Below are positions 47,245 through 57,426 of a DNA stretch of 64,000 nt, piece by piece; within the stretch, counting starts at the first letter, position 1; the number at the start of each line of letters is the position of its first letter. The stretch lies in NCBI RefSeq assembly GCF_002105155.1, contig NW_019028987.1, forward strand, positions 124,001 through 188,000, written 5' to 3'. The notes below the pieces were generated by a model. That model did no database searches and was not told the DNA's origin. It worked only from the letters and a program-made list of their open reading frames with translations. The position numbers were made by a program, and so were the translations under genes. The stretch is from Lobosporangium transversale (lineage: Eukaryota; Mortierellomycota; Mortierellomycetes; Mortierellales; Mortierellaceae).

Positions 47245-49420
47245 TCATCTTAGGCCTCCCACATCATTCTTCCTGCTCCTCCGGAGCTGATCTTGTAGAT
47301 CAATCCCCAAAATATATTGTTTGGCATTTTTTAGGTCGCTTGTCGGTGTAGGATCCACATCATCTGCCTCGATTCCATAGAGTTGATTCACGGAGCACTC
47401 GGTCATGCCTTGCGGAACCACAAAAATACATGCGACTTCGTCAGAAGACTTAATCCACTTTTTATCGCCTAGAGTTTTCACAAGCTCCTTGAATTCTTTG
47501 CTTTTGATCCCATAATTCTTGTCCACTTTAACCTGGAATAGATATTTCGGTGCCAATATCATATCCACACAAGGAAAAGTCTTGCTCTTTGGCACTCACA
47601 ATGATCCTTCCATATCGTCCTTCACATACTCATCCAAAGTATGAAAGAAATTAGTCTTCGTGCCTCTTCCGACTTCAATAGTTATTTCAGTGCCGTCATC
47701 GATGCTCTTGGCCTTAAAGCTACGACCACCTTCCCGCAGTATGTGCTGTACGTAAGCTTGGAACATTCCTACTTTGGTTGCTGCTCTACTACTATTGACG
47801 GACAATTTCAGCATCCTGGCCCAAACACTGTCGTCTGTTAAATCATACATCTTTTGCATGATATGATTAGAAGCCCATCGCAGTTCAAATGTATCATGAT
47901 CTTTTGTTGGATAACAGTGGAAAAGCTGACTATATCCCTGTAAGTTCTAGTTCAGCGTATAGTGTCCTATTATCTGCGATTTACCTATCAGGAGAGCTTG
48001 CTGAACGTGTTCGTATGCTATCGACTTGGCCTTTTCTATTGTCTCACCCATCCCCAATACCTTCATCGGCGCCTCGAGGACATATCTTGGCACACCACCG
48101 ACCATATCATAGAGCTCTTCTAAAAGGCTCTCACAAGATTTTTCGGCGCCAAAGGCCTCTTTAAAAGCTCGAACCTTGTTTCTGCATTCTTTTAGCTCAT
48201 CTAGTTCCCATGGAGCCATGTAGTACTTCCATATCACACTCTCCATGACTTCTTGGTATCCATTCAGACCATAAAAGAAAGTCCTTGGTGACACCGAGAA
48301 GATAGTCCTGGCAGTCAAGAGCCGTGGTGTTGGTGAGCTGTCGACTAGGAACCAAGTATTAGGTAGTTGTGGGAAGGGTTCGAAATCCTCTATGTTCCCA
48401 TATCGAATAACAGATCGCCCACCGAAAGCATAGCACTTTGAATTTTCCCTTTTCTGGATGGTGATAATAGGTAGGTCTTCCTCATTGCTAGTGGCAAGCA
48501 TTCGGATGGCGAAGTATATGAGAAAGGATGATTTTCCTATACCAGCTGTCCCTGTGACAACAATACGATCGCAAGGGCTCCTAAGTTTTCTGTCTTTACG
48601 AAACCTCTTGTCGATCGTATCAAAGAGTTCATTGTAAGCTGATCTTACATACAGATCTTCCATGTTGATCACAGGAAGTATTGTCTCCTGAGGGCTGGAT
48701 ATCACCTCCATTTCTTGAAATAATGTGTTTTGGAGGGAAGTGGCTGCTTGGGATATTGAATAGTACAAGTCAGTCCTACCCACCCTGACGCCATTAGTAG
48801 CAAGTACTGAAACCAGTTCTTTACTTGTAAGGACGGAGAGATCAGGAACGCCGTTTATTATAGCCTTTTGGGAAAGTCCTGCTTCACTAATTGCCCCCAT
48901 TAGGCTCATATTTTCTAGCATAGCCTTTTTGAAGGAGCTCCTATCACCTTCATCACCCTCTAGCTGATCTCGGTCTCTTTTCGAAACTGTTTGTTAAAAT
49001 ATAAGCAAATAGAATAATTTTAGAAGGCAGCTTTGACGCCTTAAATCGAAACCATCAGTCCAATAAGAACTAAAAACATACCTTGCTTCGGTACTTCGAC
49101 AATAACGTAAATGAGATTGTCTGCTGCCTCGTCATGGAAGTAAGTATGGAGTTTTTCAAGTACGTTGTCAAGGACCCTGAGCGACTCTTTAGGAAACTTG
49201 CATAATTCCTCCACTGTTGAATCATTAGGGATGAGCTTGAGAATGAGATCTTTGCATCGATACCATTGAGTGTGTTTTCATTCTCTGCTTTGATGGCCTT
49301 CTTTAAAGCGTCAATAATTTGGTTGGAAAGAATGTTTATTGGGAAGGCAGCTCTCCTGGGTTACGGCCCCATATCATTGACACCGATCACTATTTTCACC
49401 TTGTCTCAATTCAATGTTCC
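47245..49420 (-). pseudogene. Crinkler (CRN) family gene, header plus RHS-type P-loop NTPase, degraded
   Basis: On the minus strand a header exon (about 49420-49082) carries the ubiquitin-like CRN header pattern (LKKAIKAEN, then DLILKLIP and VIVEVPKQ). It is followed by an intron (49081-48987) and a main exon from 48986. The main exon has the P-loop GTAGIGKSSF, then VVDSSP-like (FLVDSSPTP) and FYGLNGY, as in Crinkler/retrotransposon-hot-spot NTPases. A C-terminal part with GYSQLFHCYP, FELRWASNH and LAPKYLFQVKV follows. Breaks: an in-frame TAA at 49361-49363 inside the header, a one-base loss near 49250, a phase mismatch at the join near 47940, and an in-frame TGA at 47596-47598. Together these argue for a pseudogene. 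Intact Crinklers are thought to be nuclear effectors or conflict proteins with an NTPase driving a C-terminal domain. None of the breaks can be explained by ordinary introns that I could find. Confidence 0.85.
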
Positions 49421-50499
49421 GCTTTGTGAAATCTCCAGGCACCTAGCGGGCTCAATAGGAAGAACAATGTCTTCCTCCGCTTGGAGGATATCAAGGAGCT
49501 ACAAGAAGACAATAAATCTATTCCAGCGCAAATGACTCGGAAAGTAATCGATCTGTTCTCGTTCTCACCAGAAAAAGATAAACTTTCAATAACCGGCAAA
49601 TTATTTCTCAAGAGTAATTTCAGATAAAAACATTACAGTCCAAAACAGGATTGATAGGAGAGTTCTTTTATAATAAATGCGCATTATTGAGGCGGCAATT
49701 AGTTGTCAAAATCAATGTAGGAGATTCTACCGTCTTTATATACCTGGTCCTCTTCGATGGACACCGTCAACAAAAGGACTGACGAAAATAATCTCACACT
49801 CAAGGTGCATGGGAGGGTTGATAGTATGACATGGGAACAATGAAGCAGCAAATGTAGCGAAGACTGAAAAAAAAATAGCCCATGACAAATAAAAACGGAG
49901 GAAGATTTAACATCGAAGAATCAGAAGCACTGTCATTTCTTGGCGGCTACAAGCCAGTTGCTGTGCATGCATCTTTCCTAATATCTCTTACAGTCTTGAA
50001 ATCAAGTAAAATGCAACTTTTCTCTGCCTCTGGGCTGCCAAAGTGCAAAAGGAAAGAGAAATGGCTTATGAAGTCCTAATGGTTGCTGCAATAGGTGATT
50101 TATACACAGCTCAAAAGCTGCCTCTATAGCCGTTCCTTTTTCTTTACTTAAAAGCTTAGTCAAGCGTGTACAAATCACAATCGCTACTCAGTTATAAATA
50201 ATACTATATAGTGCTACTGCGTCGGCGGCCTCGGTAACATCTCCTGCAATGGCGGTCGCTGTAGCAACGCGTTAGCACCCCTGATCATAATCGATGCACC
50301 ATCATTCGAGAGCACTTTAGTAAGGTCACTTCCCCTGCGGACAACAGTCTCGGATGTATTCTGCACGTTTTTTTTATTTCGACTCTTTGTAACACCAAAT
50401 GGCGAAGCAGAAAAACGTGGTCGACTGTGTCTCTCTTTCAAAAAGTGAGATGAGATAGCTTTTCTTCATCTTGCCATCATCTCTTGAATCATCACCGAA
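49421..50499. other. Intergenic, Crinkler pseudogene to gene D
   Basis: No supported gene. From about 50298 to 50499 the sequence matches the 200 bases before gene E (54860-55051), including CACTTTAGTAAGGTCACTTC and TGTATTCTGCACG. The stretch 49600-50290 holds nothing I can assign. Confidence 0.5.
50405..50499 (+). promoter_or_regulatory. Conserved leader block upstream of LRR gene D
   Basis: GCGAAGCAGAAAAA, GTGGTCGACTGTG and a CATCTC(T/C)TGAATCATCACCGA block directly abut the ATG. The last part recurs before genes A, B, C and E with few changes, whereas intergenic DNA further away is not conserved, so a promoter or translational leader function is plausible. Confidence 0.5.
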
Positions 50500-52701
50500 A
50501 TGACAGAACCTCAATACCAACAATTCCGATGCAACAGCACCATCGAAGAAGTTTGTGTCAGAACTACTGCGAACACTTCCGCAGACAATGACAGCTCGTC
50601 ATCCTATGTGAGCTTGCAAGACATTCGAGACGTGTTTCCAGATGCACTACGCTTCAAGTTGGATGGGCATCCCATTCCATTACTTGTAGATTCTAATGGC
50701 AACAGGTATGTTACTTTATCATGGTCTTTTATCAATTGCTCTGGAAAGAATATGAAATCCAATTTAGCATTTTTTTTTTTTTTTTGCTCTATTAGAATCG
50801 AACCTTTGCGCATTGCATTCTATCCTGATAAGATCCTGGACGTTATTACAGAAGTATCACAAACCAGCAGTAGTAACAACAGCAATGCCGTCGTTCATTT
50901 GTCAACAACAAGAGACTCGGTAAATTTGACTCCTCAGGATTCTTCTTTGCCTTCATCAAACTTGATTCAAGCTTACAACCCTCGACTCTTTATCATTCTG
51001 CCTGTTGACAGCACCAAATGGGACCCAATGAATGTCTTGAGGAACAAGGTTCGCCTTCACTTCCTATGTGAATGCGAGGATCGCTCTGAAAAGGCAAGCA
51101 AGGACAGCCAGAAGAACAAAACCCATCTTGCGAGACATGAAGGATATGAGATCAGGAACAGCACAGAGTTCTTCCAAAAGTATGGGAAATACATGATCAT
51201 CTTGTTACAAGGACTCAAGTTGGGGATGGAAGCATCTCCAGGTTCTTATCTGACACCTGCCCCAAGCATGATTGATACCGGTATTAAGCATGCGATCGAC
51301 TATTTGAATGAACTCACAAAGGAAAACCCAGGCTTGAATGACTTCAACACAATGGATGACTATGAAGGACTTGAAGGAGCAGATCTCCGACGACTGAGCA
51401 CATTCCTTCAAACCAATGATGAAAACAGGCAGCTTGGCAACTTGTACAGGATCACGGCAGAAGCAGGCCATGTCAAATGGGTTTGTGTCGACCACTATCG
51501 CTCGACGTATAAAGAGAAAGAACAGAAAGCGTTTGAAGATGTTGTGGCGATGAATGGAGGCAAATATGACTCACAGCTCGGTAAAGTGGTCATTGAGTTG
51601 GTATCCAGGATCAGAGCTAGAGAGTTCTTCGAAGCCTTGACCAAAGCTAAACATATTTACGAGTTGGATATCACATTCGATCGCTATTGGGATTGGACCA
51701 AGACTGATCTGGAAGCACTGAAGAATGCACTGAGAGTATCGAGTGTATCGATCCTTCGACTTGATCTTGGATCGTGCCGAGAAAGCATAACCAGAGAAGA
51801 GCTTTCAGCATACACACGACATGAAAAGCTAGTAGACATCATAGAACTTAACAATATGAAAACGATTCATGTTGTACTTCCTCCGGAAGTCAAACGTCTT
51901 TCCAATCTACAAAGCGCAAAATCATCACACCTTCACAAGTTATCCTTTGGGATGAGGCCTCGAAAGATGAGAGCTAATGAATTTCGACTGCTTATGAATT
52001 CACTCAAGGCTTTGGTCGCCTTGGACTTGCACTTCAACTCAATTGGGAAAGAAGGAGCTCAGGCACTGTCAGGGGCACTCGAGACAAACACCAGTTTAAC
52101 CGATTTGGACTTGACGAACAACTCAATTGGGAAAGAAGGAGCTCTGGCGCTGTCAGAGTCACTCAAGACAAACACCAGTCTGACCAATTTGAACTTGAAT
52201 GTCAACTCAATTGGGGATGAAGGAGCTCTGGCACTGTCAGAGGCACTCAAGACAAACACCAATCTGACCGATTTGAACTTATACAATAACTCAATTGGAG
52301 ATGAAGGAGCTCAGGGACTGTCAGAAGCACTCAAGTCAAACACCAGTCTGACCAATTTGAACTTGATGGTCAACTCAATTGGGAAAGAAGGAGCTCTGGC
52401 GCTGTCAGAGGCACTCATGACCAACACCAGTCTGACCGATTTGGACTTGTGGGGCAACTCAATTGGGGATGAAGGAGCTCTGGCACTGTCAGAGGCACTC
52501 AAGACAAACACCAGTCTGACCAATTTGAACTTATACAATAACTCAATTGGAGATGAAGGAGCTCTGGCACTGTCAGAGGCACTCAAGTCAAACACCAGTC
52601 TGATCAATTTGGACTTGCAGGGCAATTCCATTGGGGATGAAGGAGCTCTGGCGCTGTCAGAGGCGTCCAAGAAAAACAAGACCTTGTGGTTTTCTGTATG
52701 A
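50500..52701 (+). CDS. LRR-family gene D: header joined directly to core, 8 LRRs, coiled coil deleted
   Basis: Two exons, 50500-50705 and 50796-52701, 703 residues, intact. The header (MTEPQYQQF, FPDALRFKLDG, FYPDKILDVI) is followed by an S/N/T linker and then, without the coiled coil of its paralogues, PRLFIILPVDSTKW and the rest of the core (RLHFLCECED, HLARHEGYEIR, GHVKWVCVDHYR, YELDITF). From residue 480 eight 28-residue RNI-type LRRs run exactly to the stop codon. Compared with gene E, 174 bases (58 codons) are missing between CAACCC and TCGACTC, an in-frame loss with CCC at both ends. The 90-nt intron is a multiple of three and free of stops, so an unspliced message would add 30 residues. 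No NTPase, signal peptide or membrane span is visible. Function unknown. Confidence 0.88.
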   Translation: MTEPQYQQFRCNSTIEEVCVRTTANTSADNDSSSSYVSLQDIRDVFPDALRFKLDGHPIPLLVDSNGNRYVTLSWSFINCSGKNMKSNLAFFFFFCSIRIEPLRIAFYPDKILDVITEVSQTSSSNNSNAVVHLSTTRDSVNLTPQDSSLPSSNLIQAYNPRLFIILPVDSTKWDPMNVLRNKVRLHFLCECEDRSEKASKDSQKNKTHLARHEGYEIRNSTEFFQKYGKYMIILLQGLKLGMEASPGSYLTPAPSMIDTGIKHAIDYLNELTKENPGLNDFNTMDDYEGLEGADLRRLSTFLQTNDENRQLGNLYRITAEAGHVKWVCVDHYRSTYKEKEQKAFEDVVAMNGGKYDSQLGKVVIELVSRIRAREFFEALTKAKHIYELDITFDRYWDWTKTDLEALKNALRVSSVSILRLDLGSCRESITREELSAYTRHEKLVDIIELNNMKTIHVVLPPEVKRLSNLQSAKSSHLHKLSFGMRPRKMRANEFRLLMNSLKALVALDLHFNSIGKEGAQALSGALETNTSLTDLDLTNNSIGKEGALALSESLKTNTSLTNLNLNVNSIGDEGALALSEALKTNTNLTDLNLYNNSIGDEGAQGLSEALKSNTSLTNLNLMVNSIGKEGALALSEALMTNTSLTDLDLWGNSIGDEGALALSEALKTNTSLTNLNLYNNSIGDEGALALSEALKSNTSLINLDLQGNSIGDEGALALSEASKKNKTLWFSV
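52027..52698 (+). repeat. Eight-unit 84-bp LRR minisatellite of gene D
   Basis: Exactly eight 84-bp units up to the stop. Units 4 and 7 share LYNNSIGDEGA, and units 5 and 6 match units 7 and 8 of gene C closely, pointing to exchange between genes. Confidence 0.9.
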
Positions 52702-53430
52702 GAAACGCCTTAATCGATAAGCAAAGAATTCTGGTGCTATCAAAGCCGCCTAATGTTGGCTAGCCGACGTTGAAGCGTTGGCTGGTTTAGTTGACTGGTT
52801 TGATCATTGAAGTAGTGGTGGGGTATCTAGGCTAGATAGTAACGGATAATAGTTTGATTTGAATTTAACTGCTGACTTGTCGCTGCTAAGCAGCCGTAGC
52901 GACGTTACTATTTTTTTTTTTTTTTTTTTTTTTTTTTGATTCTTCCTCTCCTTGCTCGCTGAATGGTTCTAGCGCGCAAAGATTATTGATAGCTCATCCT
53001 TTTTGTAACAGCTCTCTATAAAGGCAAGCCTAATATGGCCATCATACTGCACTATGAAGGCAGAGAAAGATACTGTTTGTGATCTCTCCTTAGAATCGTG
53101 TGAGCATCAAGGAGAAGTGTCCAAAGGATTGTGGGATTCCTATATATCAGTCTCAAGGGGAGCTATGAGCAAATATAATGAAGAAGTAGCCCATCATCAA
53201 AGGATAGGAATCAAGAGAGCTCCATGCTCTTCAGTATAATCTTAAGAGACCTACAAACTATACAACAAGACCGGACGCTTGTTGAATCAGACGCGAGGAG
53301 TGATGAAGAGGATATAGGCGCCGGAGCCATTTATAAGTGTATGTAGCAGCCAAAGCAAGGCCTTAGCAAAGGCGCAGGCCGCTGTGAATGTCGCTTCGAT
53401 AAGAACCGCCCAAAGTTAGACAGAAGAGGA
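52702..53430 (+). repeat. 3' flank of gene D, duplicate of the flanks of C and E
   Basis: Starts GAGAAACGCCTTAATCGAT like 14360. It includes a T27 run (about 52911-52937), the GGCAAGCCTAATATGGCCATC and AAAGGATAGGAA blocks, and ends near CCCAAAGTTAGACAGAAGAGG, also present at about 58150. No coding capacity is shared among copies. Confidence 0.75.
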
Positions 53431-54860
53431 CTAAAAGGTGAAGTTCATTGATGTGACTATAATCGATAGGAGTGAGGCATTTTGGCAAAAAGTTTTATTA
53501 CAAACGGTGCAAAACAGATGGGCTGGATGGGTGGCCTCCCATTGAGGGGACTACATGCAGCTGTATGTTTTATTATAAATAGTTCATATAGCACCACAAG
53601 TCGTTTGTTATTGTTGTCACTATTCGACATTCTCGATTCCTTAAGTTCCCTTTGATCTTATAGTTCCAGCCAGCTGTAAGCTCATCATAAGACGCTCTTT
53701 TGGCTTGCAAATGTTGAGGAATACCATTCCACTGCTACTTGGGGGGCAAGCCGTTAGAAAAGGAGCCAGATCTGCTCGAGGTATCCGCAAGATTGGTGTC
53801 AAAGGGTCATCAAATGGTCAAAGAATACTATAGGCTCTTTTGTTGACATCTAGAGATCAACTAAGTGATGAACTACAAGGCAGTTTAATAACTGAACAAA
53901 TTATAGCACTTTGCTAGGGATATTAGTTGGTCGAATCAAGCAGAGGACCCATGTTTATGCGTATGTCCATGTCCAATGCATTCTGGAGCACCTAGAGCAA
54001 GAAGGATTGAAGACCTACATTAGATAGAAGCAGTTGTCAGTTCTATAAAAGCCCTTTTGCTTCTCTCTACACATTTGCAAAGGATCACCGGCCTTTCACC
54101 GCTTCATATTTGTACAGCTCATGTCCAGGCTGTAAAGGGCGAGCTTTGGTATCTATGATCATCGTTGTGGTCCAACAACACCCATCGCAACTGCGTTTAA
54201 GAGCGAGTACAACAGTGATATGCTTGTTTAAATAGCACACCGTTCATTTGACATCACTCTAACCGCAAGCTTCTTGTATTATGACATTGGCATACTTATT
54301 TGAGGTCAATAGACTGGGAAGGGTTCAGTTCATAACATTTTGAGTCGTAGTAAACACGATTACAGTCGCAACAGCATTGTTCGAGGGTTTGGTAAGGAAA
54401 GGAAGCAGAGCATCCTACTGTTAACATTCACAACGGATTAATTAATACCAACTGCAAATTTGAGAACCAGAGATGAGCAAACCAAAGACCGCTTTTAGAT
54501 GGTTCTGAGTTTATCCAAAAGTTATCAGTGTTTTACCCTACTGTTCTTTGCCAAGGGTAAAGACAGTACGTATTGTCAATGAGGTTGAAGATGGTCAAGA
54601 GGACAAATACAGAGATGGAAGATAGAAGGCACATGTGTATGTCTTTTCTCAGTTTCTAGGCTTGCTGGTTTAAAGTCCGTACTTCTGTGTTGAAGCGAAC
54701 GGTAAACACGTTGCAATAGTGCAATTAACTGATCTTTTGAGTATTACAGCTGCACGGTTCATATTAATAGCTCAAGGCGTTCTTTTTATATGAGTCGAGT
54801 TCTATTAATCTACTTCAATCATAACTTTGACCATTGTGGGCAAGAGAACATCCCTGACCA
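53431..54860. other. Spacer between D and E: E-type 5' flank plus duplicated 450-bp segment
   Basis: No gene seen. About 53660-53900 resembles 6510-6720, and 54560-54840 resembles 7940-8165, so this is the long 5' flank of a family gene as found before gene B. The segment 53838-54270 is a direct repeat of 60853-61290. Confidence 0.55.
53838..54270. repeat. Direct repeat copy 1 (about 430 bp), pair with 60853-61290
   Basis: Begins near TTTTGTTGACATCTAGAGATC and ends near CGCAAGCTTCTTGTA. The two copies agree base for base over long stretches with scattered substitutions (for example GACCTACATTAG versus GGCCCACATTAG). The neighbouring sequence differs on the right. Confidence 0.85.
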
Positions 54861-54964
54861 CTATCATCTGAGAGCACTTTAGTAAGGTCACTTCACCTGC
54901 GACTGCGGACAATAGTCTCGATGGATGTATTCTGCACGTTTTTTTTATTTCGACTCTTTGTAAC

Positions 54965-55051
54965 ACGAAGCAGAAAAATGTGGTCGACTGTGTCTCTCTT
55001 TCAAAAAGTGAGATGAGGTTACTTTTCATCATCTCTTGAATCATTACCGAA
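54965..55051 (+). promoter_or_regulatory. Conserved leader block upstream of LRR gene E
   Basis: Nearly identical to 50405-50499 with a small deletion. Carries GTGGTCGACTGTGTC, TCAAAAAGTGAGATGAG and the final TCATCTCTTGAATCATTACCGA before the ATG. Confidence 0.5.
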
Positions 55052-57426
55052 ATGACAAAACCTCAATACCAACAATTCCAAAAAAACGACACCATTGAAG
55101 AAGTTTGTGTCAGAACTACTGCGAACACTTCCGCAGACAATGACAGCTCGTCATCCTATGTGAGCTTGCAAGACATTCGAGACGTGTTTCCAGATGCACT
55201 ACGCTTCAAGTTGGATGGGCATCCCATTCCATTACTTGTAGATTCTAATGGCAACAGGTATGTTACTTTATCATGGTCTTTTATCAATTGCTCTGGAAAG
55301 AATATGAAATCCAATTTAGCATTTTTTTTTTTTTTTTGCTCTATTAGAATCGAACCTTTGCGCATTGCATTCTATCCTGATAAGATCCTGGACGTTATTA
55401 CAGAAGTATCACAGAACGGCAGTAGTAACAACAGCAATGCCGTCGTTCATTTGTCAACAACAAGAGACTCGGGGAATCTGACTCCTCAGGATTCTTCTTT
55501 GCCTTCATCAAACTTGGTTCAAGCTTACAACCCATCTCTTACTGCTCACAGCTTGGAAGAGATTAAGGAGTTGGTACTAGAAACTCTTAAAATGCAATCG
55601 GAAACAGTTAAACTACAGCATCAAGCTCTTGACAGACTTGCCATCCTCCAACAGAAAGCTGATGCTATCCTTGTCCAGACCTTTGAGCTTCATGAATATC
55701 CAATCCCTCGACTCTTTATCATCTGCCTGTTGACAGCACCAAATGGGACCCAATGAATGTCTTGAGGAACAAGGTTCGCCTTCATTTCCTATGTGAATGT
55801 GAGGATCGCTCTGAAAAGGCAAGCAAGGACAGCCAGAAGAACAAAACCCATCTTGCGAGACATGAAGGATATGAGATCAGGAACAGCACAGAGTTCTTCC
55901 AAAAGTATGGGAAATACATGATCATCTTGTTACAAGGACTCAAGTTGGGGATGGAAGCATCTCCAGGTTCTTATCTGACACCTGCCCCAAGCATGATTGA
56001 TACCGGTATTAAGCATGCGATCGACTATTTGAATGAACTCACAAAGGAAAACCCAGGCTTGAATGACTTCAACACAATGGATGACTATGAAGGACTTGAA
56101 GGAGCAGATCTCCGACGACTGAGCACATTCCTTCAAACCAATGATGAAAACAGGCAGCTTGGCAACTTGTACAGGATCACGGCAGAAGCAGGCCATGTCA
56201 AATGGGTTTGTGTCGACCACTATCGCTCGACGTATAAAGAGAAAGAACAGAAAGCGTTTGAAGATGTTGTGGCGATGAATGGAGGCAAATATGACTCACA
56301 GCTCGGTAAAGTGGTCATTGAGTTGGTATCCAGGATCAGAGCTAGAGAGTTCTTCGAAGCCTTGACCAGAGCTAAACATGTTTACGAGTTGGATATCAGA
56401 TTCGACTGGAATTGGGTTTGGACCAAGACTGATCTGGAAGCACTGAGGAATGCACTGAGAGTATCGAGTGTATCGATCCTTCGACTTGATCTTGGAGAAT
56501 CTCAAGAGAGCATAACCAGGAAAGTGCTTTCAGCATCCACACGACATGAAAAGCTTGTAGGCATCATAGAACTTAACAACATGAAAGTGATTCATGTTGT
56601 ACTTCCTCCGGAAGTCAAACATCTTTCCAATCTACAAAGCGCAAAATCATCACACCTTCACAAGTTATCCTTTGGGATGAGACCTCAAATGATGAGAAAT
56701 AGTGATTTCCGACTGCTTATGAATCCGCTCGAGGCTTTGGTCACCCTGGAATTGCAATTCAACTCAATGGGGAATGAAGGGGCTCTCGCACTGTCAGGGG
56801 CACTCAAGGTCAACACCAGTCTAACCACTTTGAACTTGTACAACAACTCAATTGGGAAAGAAGGAGCTCTAGCGCTGTCAGAGGCACTCAAGACAAACAC
56901 CAGTCTAACCACTTTGAACTTGTACAACAACTCAATTGGGAAAGAAGGAACTCTGGCACTGTCAGAAGCACTCAGGATCAACACCAGTCTGACTGGTTTG
57001 CGCTTGGCAAGCAACTCAATTGGGAGTGAAGGAGCTCTGGCACTGTCAGAGGCACTCGGGATCAACACCAGTCTGACTGGTTTGCGCTTGACAAGCAACT
57101 CAATTGCGGATGAAGGAGCGCTGGCACTGTCAGAGGCACTCAAGACAAACACCGGTCTGGCCAATTTGGACTTGACGATCAACTCAATTGGGAATGAAGG
57201 AGCTCTGGCACTGTCAGAGGCACTCAAAACAAACACCAGTCTGACCAATTTGTACTTGGTTCACAACTCAATTGGGAATGAAGGAGCTCTGGCACTGTCA
57301 GAGGCACTCAAGACAAACACCAGTATGACCAATTTGGACTTGAGTTTCAACTCAATTGGGAAAGAAAGAGCTCTGGCGCTCTCAGAAGCGTCCAAGAAAA
57401 GGATGATCTTGAATGTTTTTGTATGA
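55052..57426 (+). pseudogene. LRR-family gene E: header, short coiled coil, core, 8 LRRs; one frameshift
   Basis: Exon 1 55052-55257, intron 55258-55347 (90 nt, stop-free), exon 2 from 55348. The header and linker match gene D almost exactly. Unlike D, the short coiled coil (SLEEIKELVLETLKMQ ... ALDRLAILQQKAD) and FELHEYPIPRLF are present. At about 55718-55723 one base is missing (TTTATCATCTG against TTTATCATTCTG in D), which ends the first frame at 55756. The core and LRRs stay open in the next frame down to the stop at 57424-57426. Eight 28-residue LRRs end at the stop, with LxLxxN variants YN, AS, TS, TI, VH and SF. Either a very young pseudogene or a single sequencing error; the rest of the frame shows no other damage. 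5' half is D-like, 3' half is C-like. Confidence 0.85.
56752..57423 (+). repeat. Eight-unit 84-bp LRR minisatellite of gene E
   Basis: Exactly eight 84-bp units to the stop codon, in the frame after the frameshift. Units 2 and 3, and units 4 and 5, are near-duplicates of each other, suggesting recent within-array duplication. Confidence 0.9.

Noticed and set aside
50214..50441. Minus-strand ORF before gene D
   Set aside because: It lies in the duplicated promoter region; the corresponding stretch before gene E has a different frame structure, so there is no coding conservation.
55715..55760. Programmed ribosomal frameshift joining the two halves of gene E
   Set aside because: No slippery heptamer or obvious pseudoknot at the site, and genes B, C and D read through the same region without a shift. 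A one-base deletion explains it.
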